A DNA stretch of 55,980 nucleotides from Oscillatoriales cyanobacterium M59_W2019_021 (GTDB lineage: Bacteria; Cyanobacteriota; Cyanobacteriia; Cyanobacteriales; Geitlerinemataceae): assembly GCA_015295945.1 (NCBI GenBank), contig DVED01000203.1, positions 1 to 55,980 of the forward strand, read 5' to 3'. Within the stretch, counting starts at the first letter, position 1; every line of letters starts with the position of its first letter. This document shows, piece by piece, positions 16,601 to 26,188 of this stretch. Position numbers and translations under genes: made by a program. The notes under the pieces are model-generated. The model saw only the letters and a list, made by a program, of their open reading frames with translations, was not told where the DNA came from and did no database searches.

Positions 16601-17974
16601 TTACTGGCGACGATCGATCGCCACCATCCGCACCCCGCCAGATGGACTCATCGTCAAACCGCGCCGCACGGGAACCACAGGACGGCGATTGGCAAGTTGC
16701 AATCGCACGCACTGCATCGCCGTTGCCAGCACCAATTTCATCTCGTACTGGGCGAAAGCGTAGCCGATACACAGGCGATCTCCACCGCCAAAGGGAATGA
16801 ATTCGTAAGCGGAATACTTGCGTTCTAAAAAGCGTTCTGGCTTGAATTTCTCCGGTTCCGGATACAAATCTTCTCGGCGGTGAGTTAGATAAATAGACGG
16901 CAACAGCACCGTACCCGGTTCTAACTGATAGCCCATCACTTCAAACGGCGCTTTCAACATCCGGGCGAAGGTAAACAACACCACCGGACAAATCCGCAAG
17001 GTTTCGCAACACACTGCATGCAGATAGGGTAATCTGGCAACCTCCACGGGATCGGCATCTGCCCCTACGCCGTCCAGTTCTCGCAGCAGCTTTTCCCCCA
17101 CCTCCGGCTGGTGGTGAATCCAGTAAAATGCCCACGCCAGCGCCGTTGCCGTAGTTTCGTGACCCGCAAACAGCAGCGTCATCAACTCGTCGCGCAACTC
17201 GACATCGGTCATGGGTTTGCCGTCTTCGTCCCGTGCCGACATCATCAAACTGAGAATATCTTCTCCCGGTTCTTGCTGGCGGCGGTCGGCAATTTCGGCG
17301 TAAATCAGGTCGTCAACTTGCTGCCGCAAGCGCAGAAATCGCCCCCAGGGACTCCACGCACCCAAATCTCGCTGCAAGGCGGGAACGAACAGCAAAGAGG
17401 CGCGTAGAGGCGATGCGGTAACCTCCAGCATTTGCGTGAGGGTGTGCCGCAATTGCTGCAATCGATCGCCCTCTGCTAAGCCGAAAACCGCCCGCAAAAT
17501 GACGCGCAGGGAAATATCTTGGGTGGCGTCGCGCATGACAAACGGTTCGCCAATCTGCCATCGATCAACCGTCTGTTCGGCAATCTCGCAGATGAGGCGA
17601 CCGTAGGTTCGCATCCGTTCGCCGTGGAAGGGGGGCATCAGCAACTTGCGCTGGCGTTGGTGACGCTTGCCATCCAGGAGTACTAGGGAGTTTTCTCCCA
17701 AAGAAGGTTGAAAAAAAGCGGCATTGGCTTTCCCAGAATCGAAGAGATCGGGATCGGCAGTAAAAATTTTCTGAATGCCTTGGGGATCGCACACGACGAC
17801 GTAGTAGGCGTTGAGGAAGCGGAAGGTAAAAATATCCCCATAGCGCTTTCGAGCGGCTTCAGAATATTCTAAGGGGCGGAAAATGCCCTGGATTGTTTGC
17901 CACCACTGCGGATCGGGCGGACCTTTCGGCAATCGGGCAAAGAGTGGGTTGGGGTCGGACAATAGAGTGGTCAC
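16601..17974 (-). CDS. cytochrome P450, CYP110-like
   Basis: 457 aa when started at GTG 17974, chosen because GGAGGA lies 10 bases upstream and because family members begin near TTLLSDPNP; an ATG at 18049 would add 25 residues and leave only 2 bp to the upstream gene. All P450 landmarks are present: I-helix AGHETTATA at about 270-278, E-x-x-R (ETLR) at 324-327, PERF, and the heme loop FGGGDRLCIG with the thiolate Cys at 402. The end (VVPVRRGLTMSPSGGVRM) is typical of CYP110, a cyanobacterial group that oxidises fatty acids and hydrocarbons. Soluble, no membrane anchor. Lies immediately downstream of a response-regulator gene on the same strand. Confidence 0.92.
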   Translation of the reverse strand: MTTLLSDPNPLFARLPKGPPDPQWWQTIQGIFRPLEYSEAARKRYGDIFTFRFLNAYYVVVCDPQGIQKIFTADPDLFDSGKANAAFFQPSLGENSLVLLDGKRHQRQRKLLMPPFHGERMRTYGRLICEIAEQTVDRWQIGEPFVMRDATQDISLRVILRAVFGLAEGDRLQQLRHTLTQMLEVTASPLRASLLFVPALQRDLGAWSPWGRFLRLRQQVDDLIYAEIADRRQQEPGEDILSLMMSARDEDGKPMTDVELRDELMTLLFAGHETTATALAWAFYWIHHQPEVGEKLLRELDGVGADADPVEVARLPYLHAVCCETLRICPVVLFTFARMLKAPFEVMGYQLEPGTVLLPSIYLTHRREDLYPEPEKFKPERFLERKYSAYEFIPFGGGDRLCIGYAFAQYEMKLVLATAMQCVRLQLANRRPVVPVRRGLTMSPSGGVRMVAIDRRQ

Positions 17975-18051
17975 GATCGACTGTCCTCCAGATTGGCTAT
18001 ACCCCGATGATGCCGCGTTGGACTCAATTTTGCCAAGGATGATCGCCACGG

Positions 18052-19251
18052 TTATGACGGTGCGGGAATGGGCGACATTCCCAAGGATGTCGTTGACATC
18101 GTTGTCAGTTGCTTTTTAGGCAAGTGCTTGCGGACGATTTTCAGCACTTTATCTGGGGTGGGGGGTTTGCTTAAAAAGTCGGAGGCTCCGTTGAGGTTGG
18201 CTCTGACGCGATCGATCGTGCCGTCGCTACTGGTCAAAATCACGATCGGCGTGTCTTTAAAGACTCGGGTTTTGCGTAAAAACGCACAGAAATCGCTGCC
18301 GTAGATTTGCGGCATCACCAAATCGAGAAAAATCAAGTCGGGTTGGTATTCGATTAACAAAGGCATCTCTTGAAGGGGATCTTGAATCCCCACCACTCGA
18401 TAGCGATGGGGTTCGAGGATTTCTCGCAGTTTCCAACTGCTGGTAATGCTGTCGTCGATGCAGGCGATGGTTTGGGGCATGAATCCCACAGCGGATTTCG
18501 CCATGTTGAGTTGTTCGATGGGGGAAGGCAGGTCGATCGCGGCTTTGATTCCCAGTTCCCCCTGTTGAATGAAGTGATGCAAGGTGCGGGTGATTTCTAG
18601 GATTGATCGCCGCTGTTTCATGGCAATATCCCACAGCGTATTCTGACCGTTAAATAATTGTTTCAGTTGTTGGGTATTGTCGCTGCTCAGTCGATGTTGC
18701 CAGGTCGATGAGTTTTTCCAAAAGGGCGCTCGATCGGGACACAAGTAGCTCAATCCCAGTTCGTGCCACTGTTGCCGCAGTTGAATGGATTGCTGCAATA
18801 CCGACTGGATTTCCGAGTCGGAAAGGGGAAGGTAAAACGTATGCTTGGCGCTGGGTTCTTTGACAATGGGCTGCCATTGAATTTTCCAATCTTCGCAACC
18901 GACAATCTTAAAAAAAATTTCGCTGGCAATGCTGCTGAGCGCGGCTTTGGCTTGGGGCAAAGTCAATTGACCGCGCGCAACACCCTGATGCAACAGTTGG
19001 TATTCCCACAACTTGGAGTGGGAAATACGTTCGACATTGAATTTGAAGGGGTTGCAGTGCTGCTCGATCGCCCGACTCCAGCGCCGAACGCGATATCGAT
19101 CGTCTACGATAAATAGAATTTGACCTCTGAGAAAATACAGAAACCACCGATCGCCGCCATGGGCTAGGACGAGTTTTCCTGTGGCTTTTTCTTGACTTAA
19201 TGAGGATAATCTTGCCGACAAGAATTGTATTTTTTCATCATTAAAAGCCAT
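18052..19251 (-). CDS. PatA/PilG-type response regulator with DUF4388-like N-terminus
   Basis: 399 aa from ATG 19251. Residues 1-90 form a DUF4388-like domain (LSSLSQEKATGKLVLAHGGDRWFLYFLRGQILF); 90-255 are a helical region found in cyanobacterial PatA/PixG/PilG regulators; the C-terminal receiver domain (about 260-380) has the acidic pair IDD at 266-267, phosphoacceptor Asp 310 in LIFLDLVMP, Thr 340 and Lys 362 (FLSKPPTPDKV), so it should be phosphorylatable. No DNA-binding domain: output is through protein contacts. It is transcribed just upstream of the P450. The cognate kinase is not in the window. Confidence 0.85.
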   Translation of the reverse strand: MAFNDEKIQFLSARLSSLSQEKATGKLVLAHGGDRWFLYFLRGQILFIVDDRYRVRRWSRAIEQHCNPFKFNVERISHSKLWEYQLLHQGVARGQLTLPQAKAALSSIASEIFFKIVGCEDWKIQWQPIVKEPSAKHTFYLPLSDSEIQSVLQQSIQLRQQWHELGLSYLCPDRAPFWKNSSTWQHRLSSDNTQQLKQLFNGQNTLWDIAMKQRRSILEITRTLHHFIQQGELGIKAAIDLPSPIEQLNMAKSAVGFMPQTIACIDDSITSSWKLREILEPHRYRVVGIQDPLQEMPLLIEYQPDLIFLDLVMPQIYGSDFCAFLRKTRVFKDTPIVILTSSDGTIDRVRANLNGASDFLSKPPTPDKVLKIVRKHLPKKQLTTMSTTSLGMSPIPAPS

Positions 19252-19574
19252 AGGAGATGCAAGCCGCACGGTTAGTATTTTATCATAAATTTATTATAGT
19301 CTATTTTTGTTTAAAACACTATTATTTCGATCTCCGATTGATGGGAGTCAAAGATTAGCATTGCTATGAAAAAATAGGTTTGATCGAAATCTTAGATCGG
19401 GTGCGATCGCGATCGCACTCAAGTTCTCCCAATTTTGCTAAGGCAGAAGGCAGAAGAGCCATTATGGTGAAGCCCCCGCACGCATCTGGTTTCCCCAGCA
19501 GAGCCAATGTCGTAGCAGAAGGAAAAAAGTCGGGGAAGAAGCGCGACTCGCAACTAGAAATTAACCCGAACCAC
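19252..19574. other. intergenic, nothing recognised
   Basis: 323 bases containing the AT-rich promoter side of the response regulator and the 3' side of the XRE gene. Short open frames on both strands are low-complexity shadows of HIP1-rich sequence. I see no RNA or repeat here. Confidence 0.4.
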
Positions 19575-19958
19575 TCAATACAATTCGCTGCTTTCCGATT
19601 CAATTGCCGCTGCGCGAAAGATTTGCTCGGCAAATTCTGGGTTCTCTAACATCCGCCGGAATAAAATGGGTAATTCTCGATAATGAGTTTTAAGAAATTC
19701 TTCGTAACGTGCGGGAGTGCGTCCGGCAAGGAAAATTAACTCTTCTTCATCTCGAGCGAGCGTTTGCGCCAGCGATCGAATCACGTCTTCCTTTGCTGGA
19801 TAGTCCGCGCGATCGTTCTCCAGCTTGGACAGATACGTAAAATCGATGTTCAGCATCTTGGCAACCTGACGCTGGGTATATCCCTTCTCTTTGCGCGCTT
19901 GTCGGATCGACTGACCAAACGTTTGTGTCACGGCTTTATCCCCTACTCCTAAGCGCAT
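19575..19958 (-). CDS. XRE-family transcriptional regulator
   Basis: 127 aa from ATG 19958 (MRLGVGDKAVTQTFG); a GTG nine codons later (VTQTFGQSIRQ) is also possible. Residues 14-70 are a lambda-repressor-type HTH: FGQSIRQARKEKGYTQRQVAKMLNIDFTYLSKLEN, with the recognition helix FTYLSKLEN. The C-terminal helical tail (TPARYEEFLKTHYRELPILFRRML) resembles that of solitary XRE regulators often paired with an ImmA/IrrE protease, but no such gene is adjacent. Upstream of it is a bestrophin remnant. Target unknown. Confidence 0.85.
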   Translation of the reverse strand: MRLGVGDKAVTQTFGQSIRQARKEKGYTQRQVAKMLNIDFTYLSKLENDRADYPAKEDVIRSLAQTLARDEEELIFLAGRTPARYEEFLKTHYRELPILFRRMLENPEFAEQIFRAAAIESESSELY

Positions 19959-20051
19959 TCTAGGAAAGTTTGACAAAAAAATCAACTCAAAGGCGATTCG
20001 GCAGCAAACGTCAAACTCAATCCCCCCAGTATCGAAACCCAAAACTAAAAA

Positions 20052-20306
20052 TATTGTTTAGCAATTCCCTTTGAATTAGTTGGTAAATTGGAAGAATGGA
20101 CGGCAGTAGCTGTGGCGCTTGTGAGTTTTACCTGATTTGGCGTGGAAGAAATCGGGATTGAAATTGAAAACCCCTTCGATTGCGATCCGAACGATCTCCC
20201 CTTAAATGAGATTTGCCAAACCCTGAAGCGCAATATCGACGATTTAATTACCCTCGCACCTTGTCGGCAAAATTGGCAAGATTTCGATCGATTGGAAGAG
20301 ATTTGA
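20052..20306 (+). pseudogene. bestrophin-family channel, C-terminal remnant with in-frame TGA
   Basis: In one frame the sequence reads YCLAIPFELVGKLEEWTAVAVALVSFT, TGA (20133-20135), FGVEEIGIEIENPFDCDPND and continues PLNEICQTLKRNIDDLITLAP to TGA at 20304-20306. This is the conserved last helix and cytoplasmic tail of bacterial bestrophin-like anion channels (RFP-TM family, EIGxEIENPFxxDxNDLPL). The first three quarters of the gene are missing and a stop codon breaks the last membrane helix. Confidence 0.75.
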
Positions 20307-20356
20307 AAATCCTAGAACGGACTATTTTGAAGCGGATTCACTTCTTCAAGTTTCCC

Positions 20357-20384
20357 AAAACAAATCCCTCCCGAGGGGGAGGGA
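20357..20384 (-). terminator. rho-independent terminator of the infB operon
   Basis: An 8-bp perfect stem TCCCTCCC-GAGG-GGGAGGGA (20365-20384) followed on the minus strand by TTTGTTTT, 25 bp beyond the infB stop codon. Confidence 0.8.
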
Positions 20385-20408
20385 CGAATGAGCCGATGAC
20401 CGAGAACT

Positions 20409-23400
20409 CTATCGCGTCAGAGTGCGGCGTTTGGTCACCATCCGGTACGCCGAGATCCGATCGCCCTCTTTCCAGGCATTGAAGTTATCCAACGCGATTC
20501 CGCATTCATAACCGGTATTGACTTCCTTCACGTCGTCTCGCATCCGCTTCAAGGAATCGAGAATGCCCTCGTGGACGACTTGACCGTCTCGCAGCACCCG
20601 CGTTTTGCAGTTGCGCACCATTTTGCCCGACAGGACGTAACACCCGGCAACCACGCCGCGACCGACGGGGAACAACGCCCGCACTTCCGCTTCGCCCAAG
20701 GGTTCTTCCACGAGTTCGGGTTCGAGCAACCCTTCCATTGCCCCTTGGATGTCGTCGAGCAATTGGTAGATGATGTTGTACTCGCGTACATCTACCCCTT
20801 CCCGTTCGGCGGCTTGTCGTGCCCCAGTCGCTAAGGTGGTGTTGAAGCTGATAATCACCGCTTCGCTGGCGGCTGCCAAATCCACGTCAGTTTCAGTGAC
20901 TTCACCCGGTGCGGCGAGCAGCAATCGCACTTGCACTTCCTCTTGAGGCAGTTGCTTGAGCGAACCGACGATCGCCTCGACCGACCCTTGAACGTCGGCT
21001 TTCAAAATCAGATTCAGTTCCTTGAGTTGTCCTTCTCGCTTGGCTTCGGACAAACTGCTGAGGGTGACGCGGCGGGATGCCATCGCCACGCGCAGTCGAT
21101 CTTGGCGCTGTTCTTGCAAACGTCGATCGGCGATCGCCCGAGCTTCTTTCTCGTTCGGGTAGACTTCGAACTCATCTCCAGCAGCCGGAACGTCGCTCAA
21201 ACCCAACACTTCCACAGGGAAGGAGGGGGTAGCTTCTTCGACCCGCTGACCGCGATCGTCCACCATCGCCCGGACTTTACCCAACACCGGACCGGCAACG
21301 AACACGTCGCCCACCCGTAGCGTCCCATTTTGCACCAGGAAGGTTGCCACTGCCCCCTTAGCTTTATCCAAGTGAGCTTCGATGATGGTTCCCTTCGCCG
21401 GGCGATCGGGATTGGCAGATAACTCTTCAATTTCCGCCACCAGCAACAGCATTTCCAGCAGCGTATCCAAGTTCTCCCCTTGAATGGCGCTCACCGGAAC
21501 CATGATGGTCTCTCCACCCCATTCCTCAGGAACCAGACCGTATTCGGTGAGTTCCTGCTTCACTCGATCAGGTTGGGCTTCTTCCTTATCGATTTTGTTA
21601 ATCGCCACCACGATGGGCACTTCGGCAGCTTTGGCGTGACCGATGGCTTCGATCGTCTGGGGTCGCACCCCATCGTCGGCAGCCACGACCAACACCGCAA
21701 TATCCGTCACCCGAGCACCCCGCGCCCGCATAGCAGTAAAGGCTTCGTGTCCCGGCGTATCTAGGAACACGATCTGCTTCATTTTCCCTTCCCGCTCCAC
21801 ATCGACGTGATAGGCTCCCGTATGTTGGGTAATGCCCCCCGCTTCGCCTTGAGCGACTTTGCTCTGGCGGATCGTGTCGAGCAAGGTGGTTTTACCGTGA
21901 TCGACGTGTCCCATAATCGTCACCACCGGCGGGCGCGGCTGGAGATTTTCCAAGTCGTCCGCATCCAGCATTTCTGTAGATTTGCGGGCTTCCGACTCGG
22001 CTTCGGCGGTTTCGACCTCAATGCCGAACTCTTCAGCCACCAGGGTTGCCGTTGGCACGTCAAGCGTTTGGGTGACGTTGACGGGAATGCCCTTTAAGAA
22101 CAGCTTTTTGATGATTTCCGTTTCCGGAATGACCAGCGTGTCGGCGAGTTCGCGCAGGGTGAGATTGCCCGTTAGCACCAGCTTTTGCGGTTTTTCTTTC
22201 ACCGCCGTCCCGCTGCGGCGATCTCGGTCGCGCGAAGTGCTGCCACCCTCGCCACGAGATGTGGCTTTTTTCGGTCGGCTTTGAGAGATAGTCGAGGGTT
22301 TGCTGGGTGCTGAGCGTTTGGCAGCTTTGGGCGGACGAGCCAGGGAGAGGCTGAGTTGGGGGTTAGCGTCGCCGTCTTCTAATAAGTCGCCATCCAAATC
22401 CTCATCGTCGTCGTCGATGGTCATCCAGCGCTTCGATTTCGTCTTAGCCGCTTTTGCCCCCAATTCGCCGAGATCTTCGTCTTCGTTTTTCCGCTTCTTG
22501 CTGGTGCGTTTAACCGGGCGAGAGGGCTTGGGATTGAGGGCGATTTCATCTTCTGTCTCTTCGACCTCGACGGGGGTCTTTTCCACTTCGTCGTCGATGT
22601 CCCCATCGGTGGCTTTTGCCTTATCGAGACGCACCAATTGCGGGCGCTGGGGCGGACCGGCTAGAGATGGGGTGGGCTGACGCTCGCCCGACTTTCTCGG
22701 TTGGGGTTTAGCCGTCTCTCCCGAACGCGCCGGGGTTGGTTTCGAGGAGGAGCGCGTCGATTTTTCGCCAGAGGATGACTCTACAGGGCGATCGGCTTTC
22801 GGAGTTTTCAGAATCGGTCGCGATACCCGATCGGAGGTAGCACTTGATTTTTGACTTCCAGGCTTTTGGCTTTCAGGGGAAGCGGCAGTCGCTCTCGAAG
22901 GCGGACCGAGCAATGTTTTTCGGGTTTCCTTCGCCGGAGGCGCCGACGGGGTTGGGGATTTTTGCGGGGTCGGTTCGGTCGGTCTTGGAGCCGTCACCTC
23001 CGCTGCTGGGGCGTGTGCCGATCTGTTCCCCGATTCTTCGGGCTTTTTCGGCGTGGGTTCGATCGGTCGCTTGGGAGCGGACGCCACCGCCGGAACGTTC
23101 CCCGTATCCGGTGTTGAGGGGGACTCGGGGCTAGACGGTTTGGGGCTGGAAAGGGATGGGACGGGACGAGGTTGGGGTTTAACGGTCACAATCTGAGGTT
23201 TACTGGGACGGGAAGGGGGTTGGGGGGATTGAGTTTTTTGGGGTTTGGAGCTATCTGAAGAATTGGGCAATGGAGAAGAGCTAGCGATATGGGCTGGCGC
23301 TGCCGATCGAATGCGATTGGCATCGTCTTCTGTAATTGTACTGCTATGACTCTTCACTGCAATATTTAATTGCTCGCAAATTGTCAAAATCTCTTTATTG

Positions 23401-23453
23401 TCCAGATTGAGTTCGCGCGATAGCTCGTAAATTCTCACTTTACCGTTGTTCAT
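20409..23453 (-). CDS. infB: translation initiation factor IF-2
   Basis: 1014 aa, the usual length for cyanobacterial IF-2. N-terminal IF2_N fold at residues 1-50 ([26 protein letters not shown]). A long low-complexity Pro/Ser/Lys-rich linker spans about 55-420, then a second IF2_N domain ([26 protein letters not shown]). The GTPase domain follows with G1 GHVDHGKT near residue 514, G3 DTPGH and G4 NKID, then the beta-barrel domains II-IV that bind initiator tRNA. It delivers fMet-tRNA to the 30S subunit. Last gene of rimP-nusA-ylxR-infB and followed by a terminator. Confidence 0.98.
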   Translation of the reverse strand: MNNGKVRIYELSRELNLDNKEILTICEQLNIAVKSHSSTITEDDANRIRSAAPAHIASSSPLPNSSDSSKPQKTQSPQPPSRPSKPQIVTVKPQPRPVPSLSSPKPSSPESPSTPDTGNVPAVASAPKRPIEPTPKKPEESGNRSAHAPAAEVTAPRPTEPTPQKSPTPSAPPAKETRKTLLGPPSRATAASPESQKPGSQKSSATSDRVSRPILKTPKADRPVESSSGEKSTRSSSKPTPARSGETAKPQPRKSGERQPTPSLAGPPQRPQLVRLDKAKATDGDIDDEVEKTPVEVEETEDEIALNPKPSRPVKRTSKKRKNEDEDLGELGAKAAKTKSKRWMTIDDDDEDLDGDLLEDGDANPQLSLSLARPPKAAKRSAPSKPSTISQSRPKKATSRGEGGSTSRDRDRRSGTAVKEKPQKLVLTGNLTLRELADTLVIPETEIIKKLFLKGIPVNVTQTLDVPTATLVAEEFGIEVETAEAESEARKSTEMLDADDLENLQPRPPVVTIMGHVDHGKTTLLDTIRQSKVAQGEAGGITQHTGAYHVDVEREGKMKQIVFLDTPGHEAFTAMRARGARVTDIAVLVVAADDGVRPQTIEAIGHAKAAEVPIVVAINKIDKEEAQPDRVKQELTEYGLVPEEWGGETIMVPVSAIQGENLDTLLEMLLLVAEIEELSANPDRPAKGTIIEAHLDKAKGAVATFLVQNGTLRVGDVFVAGPVLGKVRAMVDDRGQRVEEATPSFPVEVLGLSDVPAAGDEFEVYPNEKEARAIADRRLQEQRQDRLRVAMASRRVTLSSLSEAKREGQLKELNLILKADVQGSVEAIVGSLKQLPQEEVQVRLLLAAPGEVTETDVDLAAASEAVIISFNTTLATGARQAAEREGVDVREYNIIYQLLDDIQGAMEGLLEPELVEEPLGEAEVRALFPVGRGVVAGCYVLSGKMVRNCKTRVLRDGQVVHEGILDSLKRMRDDVKEVNTGYECGIALDNFNAWKEGDRISAYRMVTKRRTLTR

Positions 23454-23615
23454 CCACTCTGACCTTAAATTTTGGGGAATTGGGACTCGGGAATAGGGAC
23501 TTGAAACCAGGCGCTGGGGATTCCGATGGAGGAAGAAGGTGCGGGTTTCGAGGTTAGAGAGCGACCGAAAATCCTGTCGTTTTCCAGGGTTCGCGCTGCT
23601 TATCGCTCGATGCCC

Positions 23616-23885
23616 TCAGTCCGATTCCCCATTTTCCGTCAGCGAGAGTCGCTCCCACAAAGTTTGGTACAGGTCTGGGGGGACTGTTGCTTTTAGGGCT
23701 TTCCCCAGTCGATTTTTTTTCTGAGCCGCTCTCAGGCAATTTGCCGTGGTACAAATGTAAGCCGAACGTCCCATTCCCTTGTCTAATTGTAACTGATGCG
23801 ACGGGTGGAGCCGGACAACCCGCCAGAAAGTTTCTTTCGGAGCGACTTGCCGACAACTGACGCAACGTCGGTAATTAGGTTTCAT
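23616..23885 (-). CDS. ylxR: YlxR/DUF448 RNA-binding protein
   Basis: 89 aa from ATG 23885 (MKPNYRRCVSCRQVAPKETFWRVVR). CxxC (CVSC) followed by the GMGRSAYIC segment and the AAQKKNRLGKAL helix are diagnostic of YlxR. The start overlaps the end of nusA by 11 bp, so translation is coupled. In other bacteria YlxR binds RNA or acts as a nucleoid-associated regulator; its conserved place between nusA and infB supports a role in RNA metabolism. A 162-bp spacer follows before infB. Confidence 0.92.
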   Translation of the reverse strand: MKPNYRRCVSCRQVAPKETFWRVVRLHPSHQLQLDKGMGRSAYICTTANCLRAAQKKNRLGKALKATVPPDLYQTLWERLSLTENGESD

Positions 23886-25197
23886 CGTCCGATTCGTCAG
23901 ACGGTAAATCCGAGTCATCCGAGGCTTTGATGTCGGGAGCGTCTTCGCTCTCGACATCGTCTTCGGGGAGGATTTCGTCATCGTCGAATTCTTCGTCGAG
24001 AATTTCGTCTTCATCCTCGATCTCGAGTTCGTTGACCTCCTCTTCTTCGGGTTCTTCAGGAGGTTCGTATTTGGCGCTGTCTTTGATGTCGATTTTCCAT
24101 CCGGTCAACCGGGCGGCTAACCGAACGTTTTGTCCTTCTTTACCGATCGCCAAACTCAGTTGGTTGTCGGGAACCAGGACCAAGGCTTGGCGGGCTTCGG
24201 AGTCTACCAATCTCACTTCGTCCACGCGAGCGGGACTCAAGGCGTTGGCAATGTAGGTTGCCGGATCGGGAGACCAGCGGATCACGTCGATTTTTTCGCC
24301 GCGTAATTCGTTGACCACCACCTGAATTCGCGATCCCCGCGCGCCGATGCACGCACCAACGGGATCGACATCGCGTTCGAGGGTATCGACGGCGATTTTG
24401 GTGCGCGGTCCGACGTAGCGGGAGGGGGGATTGGCTTCGCGTGCCACGGCGACGATGCGGACGACTTCATCTTGAATTTCCGGCACTTCGTTGTCGAACA
24501 GGTAGACCACCAATCCGGCATCAGCGCGGGAGACGAGCAGTTGGGGTCCGCGGTGCTGTCCGGCGCAGACTTTCTTTAGGTAGACCTTGAAGGTGGCGTT
24601 GGCGCGGTAGCTGTCGTTGGGGAGTTGTTCCCGCTTGGGGAGTTCGGCTTCGACTTCGGGCTGTCCGAAGCCGCTGCTGACGGCAACGATTACCGACTGG
24701 CGCTCGAAGCGTAGGACTCGCGCTGGCAGGACGGTTCCTTCTAAGTCTTGGAATTCTTCTTGAATGAGTTTGCGCTGTTGATCCCGTAGCTTTTGCGCCA
24801 AAACTTGTTTGGTTTGGATGGCCGCCATTCGCCCGAAATCTCGCTGTTCGGGAGTGACATCCAGGACGACGGTATCGCCGAGTTGAGCTTCGGCGGCGAC
24901 TTCTTGAACTTCTCGCAGGGAGATTTCGTGGTCGGCAATGGCGATTTCTTCGACGATCGCTTTGGTGGCGAGGATGCGAAAGCCTTCTTCTTCGACGTCG
25001 AGTTCAACTTCGAAGTTATCGAAGTAGTGTTCGTCAAACAAATCGCTGCTTTCGAGTTGTTGGGTGCGGCGAAAGCGCTCGTAGCCTTTGAGGAGAGCTT
25101 CTCTCAAAGCGGCTTGGACGGCGGATTTGGGTAGGTTCCGCTCTTGGCTGATGCTGTTAATCATGTCTCCCAATCCGGGGAGTTTGACCATGGACAT
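23875..25197 (-). CDS. nusA: transcription termination/antitermination factor NusA
   Basis: 440 aa. N-terminal RNA-polymerase-binding domain (residues 1-125, INSISQERNLPKSAVQAALREALLKGYERFRR), S1 domain (about 130-200, LEGTVLPARVLRFERQSVIV), KH1 (PPSRYVGPRTKIAVDTLERDVDPVGACIGARGSRI) and KH2 (NQLSLAIGKEGQNVRLAARLTGWKIDI). The C-terminus lacks the Helix-hairpin repeats of proteobacterial NusA and instead is a very acidic tail of about 70 residues (PPEEPEEEEVNELEIEDEDE onward), as in other cyanobacteria. NusA modulates RNA polymerase pausing. Second gene of the operon. Confidence 0.97.
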   Translation of the reverse strand: MSMVKLPGLGDMINSISQERNLPKSAVQAALREALLKGYERFRRTQQLESSDLFDEHYFDNFEVELDVEEEGFRILATKAIVEEIAIADHEISLREVQEVAAEAQLGDTVVLDVTPEQRDFGRMAAIQTKQVLAQKLRDQQRKLIQEEFQDLEGTVLPARVLRFERQSVIVAVSSGFGQPEVEAELPKREQLPNDSYRANATFKVYLKKVCAGQHRGPQLLVSRADAGLVVYLFDNEVPEIQDEVVRIVAVAREANPPSRYVGPRTKIAVDTLERDVDPVGACIGARGSRIQVVVNELRGEKIDVIRWSPDPATYIANALSPARVDEVRLVDSEARQALVLVPDNQLSLAIGKEGQNVRLAARLTGWKIDIKDSAKYEPPEEPEEEEVNELEIEDEDEILDEEFDDDEILPEDDVESEDAPDIKASDDSDLPSDESDDET

Positions 25198-25375
25198 AGG
25201 ACGATACTCCGTTTTTAGGTGTATGGGTAAGTGGCTTTAGGTCGATTTGGGGATCGTCAGGGTGCGAGTTTCGGAAACTTCCGCCTTTCAGTGAGGACGC
25301 ATCCACAAGCTAAATGCTAAAAATCGCCAGTTTTTGGCTCTCTTGCGGATAACCGATCGCTGACGGCTGACGGCT

Positions 25376-25837
25376 TCACGTGCCATCGTCGAGTTGGACC
25401 GCAGTGACGAATTCTCGGGGAATCGCGACGAGACGACCTTTGCGATTGATGCGAACGGCGGTTTCATCCCGACCGACAAGCTGACCCGTCCATTTTTGGC
25501 GACCTTCAAAGGGTCGATCGGTTTCTACCCGCACGGGAAATCCTTTAAAGGCGATGAATTCTCGATCGGTCGTCAGGGTTCGCGAGGTGCCGGGACTGGA
25601 AACTTCGAGGACGTAAGCTTCGGGGATCGCATCTAAGCTATCTAAGGTGGCTTCCAAAGCCCGACTCATTTGTTCGCAGTCGTCCAAACTGGTATCCGCC
25701 TGTGGGTTGCGAATATCTACGCGCAGTACGGGGGGATTTTGATGGGTTTGAAAGACGGCACTGACGACCTCTAAGCCCAAGTCTTGGGCGATCGGTGTCG
25801 CTAGGTCGATGATTTGGGGAATTAGAGGATGAGTCAT
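25376..25837 (-). CDS. rimP: ribosome maturation factor RimP
   Basis: 153 aa with both RimP domains: alpha/beta N-terminal domain (LEVVSAVFQTHQNPPVLRVDIRN, DDCEQMSRALEATLD, YVLEVSSPGTSRTL) and an SH3-like C-terminal domain (FPVRVETDRPFEGRQKWTGQL). It assists 30S assembly. First gene of the rimP-nusA-ylxR-infB operon; 178 bp separate it from nusA. Its upstream leader contains two strong hairpins. Confidence 0.96.
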   Translation of the reverse strand: MTHPLIPQIIDLATPIAQDLGLEVVSAVFQTHQNPPVLRVDIRNPQADTSLDDCEQMSRALEATLDSLDAIPEAYVLEVSSPGTSRTLTTDREFIAFKGFPVRVETDRPFEGRQKWTGQLVGRDETAVRINRKGRLVAIPREFVTAVQLDDGT

Positions 25838-26188
25838 CTTCGCAATAAAAAAAGAGGGGATTAACCCACTCCCTTAGAGTTAGGGGATAGTCGATCCGTT
25901 ACGGTCGCTTTGGGAACCGACTTCGGCAACGAAGTTTCCGCCGGGTCTCGAACTATCTCACCTAAGTTTCAACCCAACGTTCCGTCTTCGGCACGTCGGG
26001 TTTCTCAAGTGCTATCTAGTTTAGCATAGCGATCGAGAGGGGTTCGGGAGAAAGAGAGCGGGGGGAGAAGGGAGATACGGAGACACCCAGACGCGGGGCA
26101 AAAGCGCAATGACAAACCCCAAACGAGCAATGAATGACCAATGACCCACTACAATGCTTAGTGGTTATCTATCACCCTGAGAAACGTT
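25838..26188 (-). promoter_or_regulatory. structured leader of rimP operon; divergent promoter region
   Basis: On the minus strand two consecutive hairpins precede rimP. One is at 25971-26002: a 10-bp stem AACCCGACGT/ACGTTGGGTT with one G-U pair, continuing after a G-A mismatch into CCG/CGG around a four-base loop AAGA. The other is at 25920-25935: ACTTCG-TTGC-CGAAGT. Between them and the ATG is a C/G-rich stretch (CCCCTAAC, AGGGAG) and a U-rich run. The cobO promoter must lie in the right part (TACAAT near 26150). An RNA-level control of the operon is inference. Confidence 0.5.
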
